DNA of 64,000 nt from Flavobacterium sufflavum (GCF_004016525.1 NZ_SACJ01000003.1:124001-188000), one strand, 5' to 3'. Positions 9,301 to 17,723 are shown, numbered from the stretch's first letter. Translations and numbers: made by a program. Notes: generated by a model from the letters alone, not told the origin.

Positions 9301-10402
9301 GTACAACAGCTCCAATATAGCTTTACCCAATACAACTCTTATTGGTAACAATGCAACTTATTATGCTACACAAACCATAAACAATTGTGAAAGCATCAAT
9401 AAACTGGCAATAAACACAACTTTAATCAATACTTTAAACGCTAATAATTATAAAGTAGAATTTTGCGATGAAAATAATGATGGAAAAGAAACTATTAATC
9501 TATCCGAATTTAATCCAAATTTGATTGTCAATCCATCGGACAATAGTTTTTCGTACTATACAACACTTACAGCTGCTGAAAACCAAATAGCAAATAACAG
9601 AATTAACAATATCAATAATTATGTTTTGCCTAAAGGTTCTTATACTGTATTTGTCCGAATCGATTCTCCTAATGGTTGCCATCAAGTTGTTGAATTAGGT
9701 TTAAATTTATATAGCAAACCAATAATTCCAATTAATGATATTACACCTATTTGCGAAGGCGGTTCTATTACTGTTAATGCTGGAGCAGGATACGACAATT
9801 ACCTTTGGTCAACCGGGGAAACTTCACCAACAATTACAATTCAAAATCCTGGAGATTATTCTGTAACTGTAACCAATACCTATGATTTGATTTCCTGTTC
9901 AAGTACCAAAAATTTTACAGTAAAAAAATCAACTATTGCAACTATTAATACTATAGAAACAAAGGATTGGACCGATAATCAAAATATTATCAAGGTATTC
10001 GTTTCAAGGGAAGGAGATTTTGAATACTCTATCGACGGAATTCATTTTCAGGATAATAATGAATTTTCGAATGTAATTACCGGACAATATACCGTTCAAG
10101 TAAGAGACAAAAACGGCTGTGGAACCGCTACCGAAGAAGTTTACTTATTGATGTATCCTAAATTTTTCACCCCAAATGGAGATGGCTACAATGATAACTG
10201 GAAGATTAAATTCTCTGATTCAGAAAAAAATATAACCATAAAAATATTTGACCGCTACGGAAAACTATTAAAACAATTACTACCTGACGCATCCTGGAAT
10301 GGTCAATTCAACAATCAGGAACTTCCAGCTAGTGATTACTGGTTTATAGTAACCAGAGCCGATGGTAAAGAATACAAAGGGCATTTTAGTTTAAAACGAT
10401 AA
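6344..10402 (+). CDS. Large secreted SBBP beta-propeller protein with type B T9SS sorting domain
   Basis: 1352 residues, the largest protein here. A signal peptide (ends LFSQ) is followed by an N-terminal domain starting GFKENKGQI (to about 250). Then come seven repeats opening with W-(G/S)-x-Y-(F/Y)-G-type motifs near residues 265, 337, 403, 467, 539, 600 and 659, which fit one seven-bladed SBBP propeller. After that are Ig/PKD-like modules, including two related ones ending YYASQTTNGCES and YYATQTINNCES. The last 85 residues (FFTPNGDGYNDNW...) are the gliding-motility-associated, type B type IX secretion C-terminal domain. It is thus predicted to be exported by T9SS to the cell surface or medium. 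An adhesin or matrix role is inference; no enzyme domain is visible. Confidence 0.9.
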   Translation: MKRILLFLFLLIFIPLFSQNNNHSIGFKENKGQIIDQNGNPNNSVKYLLNTNGLNVQLKQNGFSYDIYETKKIPIKQRIEENNTFSSITKNDKKTADYTLEYVFHRIDIDFVNSNPNAELISSEKSQDYDNYYNIPNHPEGIVGVHQYKQITYKNIYPNIDVVFSIPKDSLKAVEYNFVVHPKGKISDIQLKFNGAKNELVDNKIRMNVRFGKMEETLPASWIEDGMIKKSIDVGYKKIKNNVYGFNTSNSVNGKTVIIDPVPIRLWGTYYGGEKEEYTLCLEKDVLGNAYICGTTSSINFIATSDAHQNTFGSSIYYGPHLYITDGFISKFDKNGTRLWSTFYGGNLDDDIKDLAVSGNGTIGFCGNSWSNNNISTTGTFKDFKSGSYGEMFFGTLNSSGVRLWASYFGDDSGRNFMNTIVFDSNNFLYIGGTTSSINYIANIGSPPTSSYDFNGFISKFSINGQQIWGAYFGGGKEDFIEDLTIDSNNNIIAVGYTNSTSGISTPNSFQQYLNKSTLPSNLNYDGFITSFTNTGNLNWGTYFGSSENDKILRVKNFNNVLYISGTSNSLDLSTPNAFETIAQSSTSFISKFNIQNQQKIWLSYSAPIITDFDINQNEEIYLVGNSSYSANIATPNAFNPNSNGFISYIRKINNNCQIIWGTYLGNSGFINNPYVKCVTSDIFYVSGTCWSTRNINHGLTTTNSFQEFSNGEHESYLNKFQECLLSPEVSSNSPICIGNTLELKASGGTNYSWTGPNGFTSTDQNPIILNATVLNSGQYSCLITGTGGCYDTKKVDVVIGDIQAPIPNLTTLPTITGDCHTQITTIPTATDVCAGVITGTTTSPLLYNSPGTYTIIWNYNDGNGNSINQNQTVTIARQPLPIVNTPQTFCIQQNATINNITITGQNIKWFDALTNGNLLSNTTSLQNGKIYYASQTTNGCESERIAVLINIQNTPAPTGDTNQSFCSTQNATLNNIEITGTNIKWYNSSNIALPNTTLIGNNATYYATQTINNCESINKLAINTTLINTLNANNYKVEFCDENNDGKETINLSEFNPNLIVNPSDNSFSYYTTLTAAENQIANNRINNINNYVLPKGSYTVFVRIDSPNGCHQVVELGLNLYSKPIIPINDITPICEGGSITVNAGAGYDNYLWSTGETSPTITIQNPGDYSVTVTNTYDLISCSSTKNFTVKKSTIATINTIETKDWTDNQNIIKVFVSREGDFEYSIDGIHFQDNNEFSNVITGQYTVQVRDKNGCGTATEEVYLLMYPKFFTPNGDGYNDNWKIKFSDSEKNITIKIFDRYGKLLKQLLPDASWNGQFNNQELPASDYWFIVTRADGKEYKGHFSLKR

Positions 10403-10412
10403 ACATAAAAAG

Positions 10413-10450
10413 AAAGGGCGCAAAGTTTAATAAACTTTCCGCCCTTTATA
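10413..10450. terminator. Bidirectional terminator
   Basis: A long hairpin AAAGGGCG-c-AAAGTTTA / TAAACTTT-c-CGCCCTTT between two convergent genes; both flanks are A/T-rich. Confidence 0.75.
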
Positions 10451-10475
10451 TAAATCTTTGAAAACTTTGCAGTAC

Positions 10476-11756
10476 TTAAAACTTATGCTCTTCTTTACTA
10501 ATTACCAATAAGGATATTAAGGAAATACAAGCCGCAACCGTAAGATACATTCCCACAGAAGCAATTCCGAATTTATCTGCCAATTTGATGGCTACCATTG
10601 GTGCAAAAGCAGCGCCTAAAATCCCAGCCAAATTAAAAGTCAATGAAGCTCCTGTATAACGAACAGTTGTTGGGAATAATTCAGATAAAAAAGTACCTAC
10701 CGGTCCATAAATGAATCCCATAAGTGACATTCCTAAACAAACAAATACAGTAACTAATACCATATTACCCGATGTTAAAAACGATGAAAAGAAAAATCCA
10801 AAAATCGCAATGGCAATAGTCGTATAAATCAGCATTTTTCTACGACCAATTTTATCGGCTGCTAAGGCTGAAATTGGAATAAAAATCGCAAAGAATAACA
10901 CTGAAAACAACTGAATCAAAAGCCCTTCTTTTTTAGAAAAACCTAAATTGTCCGTATTCCATTTTAACATAAAAACCGTCATCAGATAAAACACTAAGAA
11001 GGTCGTTACCGCTGCCAAAGTTCCAAAAATCAACTGGTTTTTGTACAATTTAAAAACCGTTACAAAAGGAACCTTAACCTCTTCTTGTTCTATTTTAGAA
11101 TTTTCAAAAGCTGGAGTTTCGGTAATTTTTAATCGGATATAAAAACCTACTATTACTAAAAGCGAACTAGCAATAAAAGGAATTCTCCATCCATAATCTA
11201 TAAAAGCTTCGGGACTCATACTATCAGTTAATAATAAAAAAGTACCACCCGAAAGCAACAATCCTATTGGTGCGCCTAACTGTGGGAACATTCCATACCA
11301 GGCACGTTTATGTGGTGGTGCATTTTCGATTGCTAATAAAACAGCACCTCCCCATTCGCCTCCTAATCCTACACCCTGTCCAAAACGACAAAGCATTAAT
11401 AAAATAGGAGCCAAAACACCAATACTCGCATAACTAGGCAAAAAACCAATACTCACCGTAGAGATTCCCATAGTCAACAAAGCAACAACAAGCGTTACTT
11501 TTCGTCCTATTTTGTCTCCATAATGCCCAAAAACAGCCGAACCTAAAGGTCGAGCAAGAAAAGCAATGGAAAAAGTAGCCAAAGACTCTAAAGTAGAAAT
11601 TGTTTTATCCTCCCCTGGAAAAAACAACTGCGGAAATACCAATACCGCAGCATTGGCATAGATATAAAAGTCAAAAAACTCAATGGTTGTTCCAATCAAA
11701 CTACCAAAAAGCACGTGTTTTAAAGAATTTATTTTAGCTGACTGTTCTTTCATCAT
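10476..11756 (-). CDS. MFS transporter, metabolite:H+ symporter (ProP/ShiA-like)
   Basis: About 426 residues with 12 hydrophobic segments, so an inner-membrane transporter. GTTIEFFDFYIYANAA in TM1, GHYGDKIGRK in the loop after TM2 and RFGQGVGLGGEWGGA in TM4 are hallmarks of the metabolite:H+ symporter branch (ProP, ShiA, KgtP). The substrate cannot be told. Start: I prefer the double ATG at 11756/11753. A TTG at 11783 sits behind AAGGAGGA, unusually good as a Shine-Dalgarno for this genome, and would add nine residues (MQDFKPNFL). The gene is divergent from bshC, with a 105-bp shared control region. Confidence 0.88.
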   Translation of the reverse strand: MMKEQSAKINSLKHVLFGSLIGTTIEFFDFYIYANAAVLVFPQLFFPGEDKTISTLESLATFSIAFLARPLGSAVFGHYGDKIGRKVTLVVALLTMGISTVSIGFLPSYASIGVLAPILLMLCRFGQGVGLGGEWGGAVLLAIENAPPHKRAWYGMFPQLGAPIGLLLSGGTFLLLTDSMSPEAFIDYGWRIPFIASSLLVIVGFYIRLKITETPAFENSKIEQEEVKVPFVTVFKLYKNQLIFGTLAAVTTFLVFYLMTVFMLKWNTDNLGFSKKEGLLIQLFSVLFFAIFIPISALAADKIGRRKMLIYTTIAIAIFGFFFSSFLTSGNMVLVTVFVCLGMSLMGFIYGPVGTFLSELFPTTVRYTGASLTFNLAGILGAAFAPMVAIKLADKFGIASVGMYLTVAACISLISLLVISKEEHKF

Positions 11757-11861
11757 CAAGAAATTAGGTTTAAAATCCTGCAAAAATCCTCCTTATTTTT
11801 GAAAGCTACAAATATTTAGTTCCAATATTTTTTGGTAATTTTACTCAAAACAAATTCAAAC

Positions 11862-13466
11862 ATGCCCAACGACTGTATCAGCTATCAAAAATCAGGATAT
11901 TTCTCTCCTTTGATGAATGATTATTTAGACCAAAATCCAAAACTACAATCTTTATATAATCGGTTTCCAACACTTGAAAATTTCGAAGCACAAATAGCCG
12001 AAAAACAAACTAATTTCAATAATAGTCATAGAACGAGCTTAGTTTCAGCTCTGCAAAAGCAATATGCCGGCATCGAAATTTCGCATTTAACCCAGCAAAA
12101 TATAGAATCTTTAAAAGTCAACAACACTTTTACAATAACTACTGGACATCAATTAAACCTGTTTTCCGGTCCTTTGTATTTTCTATACAAAATTATTTCT
12201 GTCATCAATTTAACGACCGAATTAAAAGTAAAATATCCTGCTTATAATTTTGTACCCGTTTATTGGATGGCAACCGAAGACCATGATTTTGAAGAAATCA
12301 ATTACTTTAATTTCAAAGGAAAAAAATTCCGTTGGAATGCAGAAAGCACTGGACCTGTTGGCAGACTTTCAACTGAAGGATTAGCTGATTTTTTCGAAAT
12401 ATACCAACAAGAATTAGGTTCAAGCACCAATGCCGAAAAATTAAAAAAACTATTTCAGGATACTTATTTAAATCATGATAATCTTGCCGATGCTACCCGT
12501 TATTTAGCGAATGCCTTATTCGGCTCGCATGGATTAGTAATTATTGATGCCGATGATGCTGATTTGAAAAGAAACTTCATTCCTTATATCAAGGAAGAAT
12601 TATTGCAACAAACAGCTCACAAAAAAGTATTAGAAACCAACGAAAATCTAAAAGATTACTTTATTCAGGTAAATCCCCGTGAAATCAATCTGTTTTATAT
12701 CGAAGATAATTTACGAGAACGCATTGTTTATGATCCCGATAGCCATCGGGACGGAAAATATACTGTAAACAATACTAAAATTGAGTTTTCTGAAACTGAA
12801 ATTTTAGCATTAGCAGAAAGCAATCCAGAAAAATTTAGCCCTAATGTGATTATGCGTCCTTTGTATCAGGAAGTCATCCTGCCAAATCTTTGCTACATTG
12901 GCGGAGGTGGAGAAATAGCTTATTGGCTCGAATTAAAATCTTTTTTTGATGCAGTAAAAATTAGTTTTCCAATACTTTTAGTCCGTAATTCGGTTCTTTT
13001 GGCTAGCGAAAAACAACTTAAAAAAGCCGATAAATTAAATCTTAGCTGGAGTGACTTATTCTCAAAACAAGTCGATTTAGTAAAAAATAAAGTTTTAATA
13101 CTATCGGAAATCGATATTGATTTATCACTTTTAAAAGCGCAATTACAAAAGCAATTCGATATCCTGAATGAGATTACAACAAAAACAGATCCTTCTTTTG
13201 CCGGAGCAGTAAAAGCGCAGGAGATAAAACAAATTAAAGGTCTGGAAAAACTGGAAAAACGTTTGCTTAAAGCTGAAAAGATAAAATTAAAAGACACCTT
13301 AACACGCATCACTGATTTGCAAAACGAATTATTTCCTAATCAAAGTTTACAGGAACGCCAAGCCAATTTCTCTGAATTCTATATAGAAAGTGGCGAGCAT
13401 TTAATAACTAAACTTATCGAACGTCTTCAACCTCTGGAACAGCGATTTGATATCATCAGACTATAA
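11862..13466 (+). CDS. bshC: Putative cysteine ligase BshC (bacillithiol biosynthesis)
   Basis: 534 residues, close to the usual BshC length of about 540. BshC is assigned the last step of bacillithiol synthesis, adding cysteine to glucosaminyl-malate. Recognisable blocks are TTGHQLNLFSGPLYFLYK (from about residue 93), VPVYWMATEDHDFEEIN and GGGGEIAYWLELK, which mark the Rossmann-like core, followed by a C-terminal coiled coil rich in Lys/Glu/Leu. I start at the ATG at 11862; the frame is open to a TTG at 11832, but those residues are not typical. Residues about 291-297 (PDSHRDG) are encoded by a TCCCGAT/ATCGGGA palindrome that recurs in a terminator at 40.5 kb. Confidence 0.92.
   Translation: MPNDCISYQKSGYFSPLMNDYLDQNPKLQSLYNRFPTLENFEAQIAEKQTNFNNSHRTSLVSALQKQYAGIEISHLTQQNIESLKVNNTFTITTGHQLNLFSGPLYFLYKIISVINLTTELKVKYPAYNFVPVYWMATEDHDFEEINYFNFKGKKFRWNAESTGPVGRLSTEGLADFFEIYQQELGSSTNAEKLKKLFQDTYLNHDNLADATRYLANALFGSHGLVIIDADDADLKRNFIPYIKEELLQQTAHKKVLETNENLKDYFIQVNPREINLFYIEDNLRERIVYDPDSHRDGKYTVNNTKIEFSETEILALAESNPEKFSPNVIMRPLYQEVILPNLCYIGGGGEIAYWLELKSFFDAVKISFPILLVRNSVLLASEKQLKKADKLNLSWSDLFSKQVDLVKNKVLILSEIDIDLSLLKAQLQKQFDILNEITTKTDPSFAGAVKAQEIKQIKGLEKLEKRLLKAEKIKLKDTLTRITDLQNELFPNQSLQERQANFSEFYIESGEHLITKLIERLQPLEQRFDIIRL
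12734..12751. repeat. Palindrome TCCCGATAGCCATCGGGA inside bshC
   Basis: A 7-bp perfect inverted repeat with a 4-nt centre. The same core (TCCCGATAGCTATCGGGA) forms the middle of the 44-bp palindrome at 40502-40545. Confidence 0.7.
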
Positions 13467-13562
13467 AATTTAACAAAAGAAGCTGTATTCATGAAGTATT
13501 TATTACCAAATAATACCGTAAACGTTTAAAAAAAACTACTTTTATAAAAAAAGAAATTCACA

Positions 13563-13982
13563 ATGACAACTAACAGAACTTTTACCATGATTAAGCCCGA
13601 TGCTGTCGCTAATGGACACATTGGAAACATACTTGCAATGATCAACAATAACGGCTTTAAAATTGTATCACTAAAGCTAACCCAACTTACAGTAGCCGAT
13701 GCTCAAGCTTTTTATGCTGTACACGCAGCAAGACCTTTCTACGGAGAATTAGTAGAATTCATGTCTAGTGGACCTATTGTTGCTGCCATTTTAGAAAAAG
13801 AAAACGCAGTTTTAGATTTCAGAACACTTATTGGTGCTACAAATCCAGCAGATGCTGCCGAAGGAACTATCCGTAAATTATACGCTACTTCTATGGGTGA
13901 AAACGCAGTTCACGGTTCAGACAGTGATGAAAATGCAGCTATAGAAAGTGCTTTTCATTTTGCAGGAAGAGAACAATTTTAG
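13563..13982 (+). CDS. ndk: Nucleoside-diphosphate kinase
   Basis: 139 residues, standard length. It transfers the gamma phosphate between nucleoside triphosphates and diphosphates through a phosphohistidine. The catalytic His117 lies in ENAVHGSDS; Lys11 is in the N-terminal TMIKPDA motif and [18 protein letters not shown] is the nucleotide-binding block. Cytoplasmic. It is monocistronic: the preceding 96 bp are AT-rich and the gene is followed by a strong terminator. Confidence 0.97.
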   Translation: MTTNRTFTMIKPDAVANGHIGNILAMINNNGFKIVSLKLTQLTVADAQAFYAVHAARPFYGELVEFMSSGPIVAAILEKENAVLDFRTLIGATNPADAAEGTIRKLYATSMGENAVHGSDSDENAAIESAFHFAGREQF

Positions 13983-14041
13983 TATTCAGTAATCAAATTT
14001 TAGTGTTCAGTCACATATTTGTCCGTCACACATAAAAACAG

Positions 14042-14082
14042 AAAATCCAGTTTCAAAATTTTGAAACTGGATTTTTTTTTTT
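14042..14082 (+). terminator. Terminator after ndk
   Basis: A near-perfect palindrome AATCCAGTTTCAAAA / TTTTGAAACTGGATT followed by a run of 11 T. Confidence 0.9.
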
Positions 14083-14121
14083 GTATAATTATTGAAAAGC
14101 TATCAAGATTCCTTTTTTGTT

Positions 14122-14556
14122 TTATTTTCTTTCTCCTAAATCAACTAAATCCTTTTGCAACAGCAATTTCATTTTATCATAATTAACATGGTAAAAACTA
14201 GAAATACCTCCTATTCTTTTTCCATTTTTAAGAATAAAAAGAAATTCAGCCAATCCGAGTTTTCCAGATTCAAACAAGGTATCAAAACCATCTAATTCAT
14301 TAAAACGATAAATTTTAGATTTTCCTATTCCAAAACAACCTTTAACAATTATTACAGATTCATCAATTTCTACTTGGAAAGCTCTAGTTCTAAAAACTTT
14401 CAACCAGAAAAAAATCACGAAAAATAAAAATAAAATTGGCAAAAAAATACTGGCCACAGGAGATTTAAAAGAAAGATAAATCACTAATAACGGAGATATC
14501 GAGAACCAAGTTACTATAAAAATTGGCAAGAATTTAAATTTAGATTTTACAGACAC
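14122..14556 (-). CDS. Small membrane protein with PH-like C-terminal domain
   Basis: 144 residues. Two hydrophobic segments near the N-terminus (about residues 9-29 and 35-52) are followed by a soluble domain of alternating strands (QVEIDESVIIVKGCFGIGKSKIYRFNELDGF...). The layout is like small bacterial membrane proteins with a PH-like domain. No catalytic motif is seen and function is unknown. It lies 27 bp downstream of the DUF721 gene on the same strand, so it may be the last gene of that operon. Confidence 0.75.
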   Translation of the reverse strand: MSVKSKFKFLPIFIVTWFSISPLLVIYLSFKSPVASIFLPILFLFFVIFFWLKVFRTRAFQVEIDESVIIVKGCFGIGKSKIYRFNELDGFDTLFESGKLGLAEFLFILKNGKRIGGISSFYHVNYDKMKLLLQKDLVDLGERK

Positions 14557-14583
14557 TATTTTTGATTTACATTTTTAAATAAA

Positions 14584-14880
14584 CTATCTCAAAACCACCT
14601 CTTTCACCACATCACGACGTAATTCTTCATTAATCATCGCAACAATCTTAGATTTTCCGTGGCTTAGTTCTTCTCTTAATACCGATGATGTTAATTCCAC
14701 ATACAAAGTACTGCCTTTTAAAACCACATTACGGGTGTAACTGTTCACGCCGTTTCCCATTAAATTTTGCCAGGCCTCCTTTACGTTGATTCCGTCCATT
14801 CCTGACTGCAACTTATTTACCTGAATAATTTGCTTCAAAACATCGCCTACAGTACTTTGATTATTTAGTCTTTTCGCCAT
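14584..14880 (-). CDS. DUF721 family protein (DciA-like)
   Basis: 98 residues. The pattern LKQIIQVNKLQSGMDGINVKEAWQNLMG, then YTRNVVLKGSTLYVELTSSVLREELSHGK, matches the DUF721 family, whose characterised members (DciA) act in loading the replicative helicase. Whether the short Bacteroidetes members do so is not established. Its start overlaps the end of the upstream lipoprotein gene by 20 bp, so translation is probably coupled. Confidence 0.85.
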   Translation of the reverse strand: MAKRLNNQSTVGDVLKQIIQVNKLQSGMDGINVKEAWQNLMGNGVNSYTRNVVLKGSTLYVELTSSVLREELSHGKSKIVAMINEELRRDVVKEVVLR

Positions 14881-15304
14881 CTCCTAGTAAATTTATTGGT
14901 CCTGCTTTTTTATATTGGTATTCTTTATTCTGATCATTTTTAATCAGCATTTCATCATCTGAGATACTCACTAATTCTTCGCTCCACTTGGCATAAGCCG
15001 TTGTATAATCTAAATAAACATGATCTTCTGTAAATCGTACTTTTACATTCTCATAATCGTCATTAAATAAAAAAGTCCCATCAAATTGTGGTCTTACCTT
15101 TCTTCGAATCCCTTTATTATTGGCTATTTTAAAAAAATCAAAATTCTCATTCATCTTGTATTCCTTATCCTCACCTTCTTTAAAACTCACCTTCTCAATT
15201 TCCCAATATCCATTCAATTTACTAATATCTTCTGGAGTGATTTTTTGTTGACAAGACACTAAAAACAAGCATACAAAAAGAATTTTTAAACTGTTTTTCA
15301 TCAT
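14861..15304 (-). CDS. Lipocalin-like lipoprotein
   Basis: 147 residues. The signal peptide ends in lipobox LVSC followed by QQ, so it is an envelope lipoprotein. The rest is predicted beta-rich, starting with 'LNGYWEIEKVSF', the usual opening of small lipocalin-like lipoproteins in Flavobacteria. Ligand unknown. It starts with two consecutive Met codons, so the true start may be one codon later. First gene of a three-gene minus-strand unit with the DUF721 and PH-like genes. Confidence 0.8.
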   Translation of the reverse strand: MMKNSLKILFVCLFLVSCQQKITPEDISKLNGYWEIEKVSFKEGEDKEYKMNENFDFFKIANNKGIRRKVRPQFDGTFLFNDDYENVKVRFTEDHVYLDYTTAYAKWSEELVSISDDEMLIKNDQNKEYQYKKAGPINLLGDGEKTK

Positions 15305-15443
15305 AAATACTTTTAATTACCTACTGTGATTACTCCGACAAAGTTAAGTGTATTATAATTAACTTAGCTAAAAAATCAAAGCCAACTTAAACTATTTTAT
15401 ATATTTTTGGTCTTAAAGTAGTTAGAACCAATACCATAAAATC

Positions 15444-16511
15444 ATGTCAAAAATACTCCTTAGTTTCCTTAGTCTTTGCCTATTTGTGAACTGTACTTCT
15501 GAAAACAGTTCTCCTTCAACTACTACAGAAAACCTATATTTTCCTCCACTAACAGGAACAAGTTGGGAAACCAAATCTATTGCTGATTTAGGATGGAAAC
15601 AGGAAGCGGTCCAACCCTTATTAGATTATTTAGAACTTAAACATTCTAAATCTTTTATGATTTTAGTTAACGGACGCATTGTCATGGAAAATTATTTCAA
15701 TGGACATTCAGCAACCACTAATTGGTATTGGGCAAGTGCCGGAAAAACATTGACATCAACACTTACCGGAATTGCAGAACAGGAAGGTTTTATCAACAGC
15801 AACAATAAAGTCTCTGATTATATTGGTGCGGGATGGACATCTGAAACTTTAGCAAAAGAAAACCTGATTACTTGCAAGAACTTACTCAGTATGACTTCGG
15901 GAATCGAAGATATTGCCAATGGCGATGATGTTTCTCCATCGAGCCTAACCTACAAAGCCGATGCAGGTACGCGCTGGGCATATCATAATGTATATGTAAA
16001 ACTGCAAGATCTTATTGCTCAGGCTACAGGACAAACTTGGGCGAATTATTTTAACACAAGACTTCGAGATAAAATTGGAATGAATGGAAGTTGGTTAACT
16101 CTAGACAACAATATTGTCTATTTCAGTACCACCAGAAGCATGGCCCGTTTTGGTTTATTGATGTTAAACAAAGGAAAATGGGAAAATAACACTATTTTAA
16201 ATGAAGCTTTTTTCAATTCAGCGACTACAACTTCCCAAAACATTAATCTTTCTTACGGTTATTTATGGTGGTTAAACGGAAAATCAAGTTACCATTTACC
16301 ACAAAGTCAGCTACAATTATCAGGAAGTATCATTCCAAATGGACCAAATGATATGTTCATGGCATTGGGCAAAAATGACCAAAAAATTTATGTCATTCCA
16401 AGTAAAAAAATGGTGGTAATTAGAATGGGAGACGCAGCAGATAATGTTAATTTAGCCTTGTCTGATTTTGATAATACACTTTGGCAAAAAATAAATGCTT
16501 TATATCAGTAA
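15444..16511 (+). CDS. Serine hydrolase lipoprotein (class C beta-lactamase-like fold)
   Basis: 355 residues with a lipoprotein signal (LFVNC, Cys17). The catalytic SxxK motif is Ser98-A-G-Lys101 (WYWASAGKTLTS) and the Y-x-N motif is Tyr180-His-Asn182 (RWAYHNVY). This places it in the beta-lactamase/D-alanyl-D-alanine carboxypeptidase/esterase EstB superfamily. A third HxG-like motif is not clear. It is more likely an esterase or peptidase of the envelope than a resistance enzyme. A possible -7 element TATTTTTG lies at 15402-15409. Its stop codon abuts the stop of the convergent small membrane protein gene. Confidence 0.87.
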   Translation: MSKILLSFLSLCLFVNCTSENSSPSTTTENLYFPPLTGTSWETKSIADLGWKQEAVQPLLDYLELKHSKSFMILVNGRIVMENYFNGHSATTNWYWASAGKTLTSTLTGIAEQEGFINSNNKVSDYIGAGWTSETLAKENLITCKNLLSMTSGIEDIANGDDVSPSSLTYKADAGTRWAYHNVYVKLQDLIAQATGQTWANYFNTRLRDKIGMNGSWLTLDNNIVYFSTTRSMARFGLLMLNKGKWENNTILNEAFFNSATTTSQNINLSYGYLWWLNGKSSYHLPQSQLQLSGSIIPNGPNDMFMALGKNDQKIYVIPSKKMVVIRMGDAADNVNLALSDFDNTLWQKINALYQ

Positions 16512-16688
16512 TTATCGTTTAGTACGAATCCTTTTTAACATTCCCATAAAAAAGAATCCTATACCCAAAACCAACAAAATATAATAAAAAGTCAAACTTT
16601 TATCTTTTAAAACATTGGCTAAAACAAAACTGATAACACTTGCGAAATAGAAAGCTACAGGCGTTATATTTTTAAATGAAGAAAACAT
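16512..16688 (-). CDS. Small membrane protein downstream of ftsY
   Basis: 58 residues, found by reading the gap on the minus strand: it starts MFSSFKNITPVAFYFAS and ends MLKRIRTKR. Two hydrophobic helices (about residues 10-25 and 34-50) are followed by a basic tail, consistent with a two-pass inner-membrane protein with positive cytoplasmic ends. The start lies 9 bp after the ftsY stop, so it is probably translated from the ftsY mRNA. Its stop codon (16512-16514) is directly adjacent to the stop of the convergent hydrolase gene. Function unknown. Confidence 0.75.
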   Translation of the reverse strand: MFSSFKNITPVAFYFASVISFVLANVLKDKSLTFYYILLVLGIGFFFMGMLKRIRTKR

Positions 16689-16697
16689 ATTTATTTT

Positions 16698-17651
16698 TTA
16701 TTTAAAGAAACTATCGATAAATTCAAATTTATTAAAGACTTGTAAATCTTCAATACCTTCACCTACTCCTATGTATTTTACAGGAATTTGAAATTGATCT
16801 GAAATTCCAATGACAACACCGCCTTTAGCAGTACCATCAAGTTTAGTTACAGCTAATGAAGTTACTTCGGTTGCAGCAGTAAATTGCTTGGCTTGTTCGA
16901 AAGCATTTTGACCAGTAGAACCATCAAGAACTAACAATACATCATGAGGTGCATCGGCAACTACTTTTTGCATCACACGTTTTACTTTCGACAATTCGTT
17001 CATCAAATTAATCTTGTTGTGCAAACGTCCCGCTGTATCAATAATTACAATATCGGCATCTTGAGCCACAGCTGATTGTAGTGTATCAAAAGCTACAGAA
17101 GCCGGATCAGAACCCATATTTTGTCTTACTATTGGCACATCAACTCTGTCAGCCCAAATTTGTAATTGATCAATAGCAGCAGCTCTAAAAGTATCAGCCG
17201 CCCCAAGAACCACCTTGTAGCCTTGCTTTTTAAACTGATAAGCCAGTTTCCCGATAGTAGTAGTTTTACCCACTCCGTTAACTCCAACAACCATTAAAAC
17301 ATAAGGTTTTACATTAACAGGAATTACAAATTCGGTTGCTTCACCGGTATTAGTTTCTGAAAGTAAAGCTGCAATTTCTTCTTGTAGAATTTGATTCAGC
17401 TCTGAAGTACCTAAATATTTGTCTTCAGAAACACGTTTTTCTATACGGGTTATTATTTTTAAAGTAGTATCAACACCTACATCCGAAGAAACCAGAATTT
17501 CTTCCAGGTTATCCAAAACATCATCATCAACCTTAGACTTCCCTACTATCGCTTTACTTAATTTAGAAAAGAAAGTAGTTTTTGTTTTTTCCAGACCTTT
17601 ATCTAAGGTTTCCTTTTTCTCTGTAGAAAATATTCTTTTAAAAAAACTCAT
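16698..17651 (-). CDS. ftsY: Signal recognition particle receptor FtsY
   Basis: 317 residues, the usual length for FtsY without a long acidic A domain. It is the SRP GTPase that brings ribosome-nascent chain complexes to the SecYEG translocon. The N domain (about residues 20-100) is followed by the G domain: P-loop GVNGVGKTTT (from residue 123), AADTFRAAAIDQL, IDTAGRLHNKINLM and VTKLDGTAKGG. It lies downstream of the ribosomal L28/L33/DUF4295 genes, separated from them by a terminator, and is followed after 9 bp by a small membrane protein gene. Confidence 0.97.
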   Translation of the reverse strand: MSFFKRIFSTEKKETLDKGLEKTKTTFFSKLSKAIVGKSKVDDDVLDNLEEILVSSDVGVDTTLKIITRIEKRVSEDKYLGTSELNQILQEEIAALLSETNTGEATEFVIPVNVKPYVLMVVGVNGVGKTTTIGKLAYQFKKQGYKVVLGAADTFRAAAIDQLQIWADRVDVPIVRQNMGSDPASVAFDTLQSAVAQDADIVIIDTAGRLHNKINLMNELSKVKRVMQKVVADAPHDVLLVLDGSTGQNAFEQAKQFTAATEVTSLAVTKLDGTAKGGVVIGISDQFQIPVKYIGVGEGIEDLQVFNKFEFIDSFFK

Positions 17652-17723
17652 CGTATATACAGTATTAATAACAAGAGTATTAGCAAATAAATACTAATAC
17701 CACTTTCAAAGAGTAAATATAGA

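Noticed and set aside
11781..11783. TTG start for the MFS transporter behind AAGGAGGA
   Set aside because: The Shine-Dalgarno match is good, but such sites are rare in this genome and a double ATG lies nine codons later right before the conserved part; kept as an alternative only.
11832..11861. TTG-extended start of bshC
   Set aside because: The added residues (VILLKTNSN) are unlike BshC N-termini and overlap the likely promoter (TAATTTTAC).
12920..13312. 130-codon minus-strand ORF inside bshC
   Set aside because: Antisense to a well-supported conserved gene, Phe/Ser/Lys-rich composition, no recognisable domain.
15402..15409. Complete promoter for the serine hydrolase gene
   Set aside because: TATTTTTG is a fair -7 box, but no TTG lies 17-23 nt upstream; mentioned in the gene entry only.
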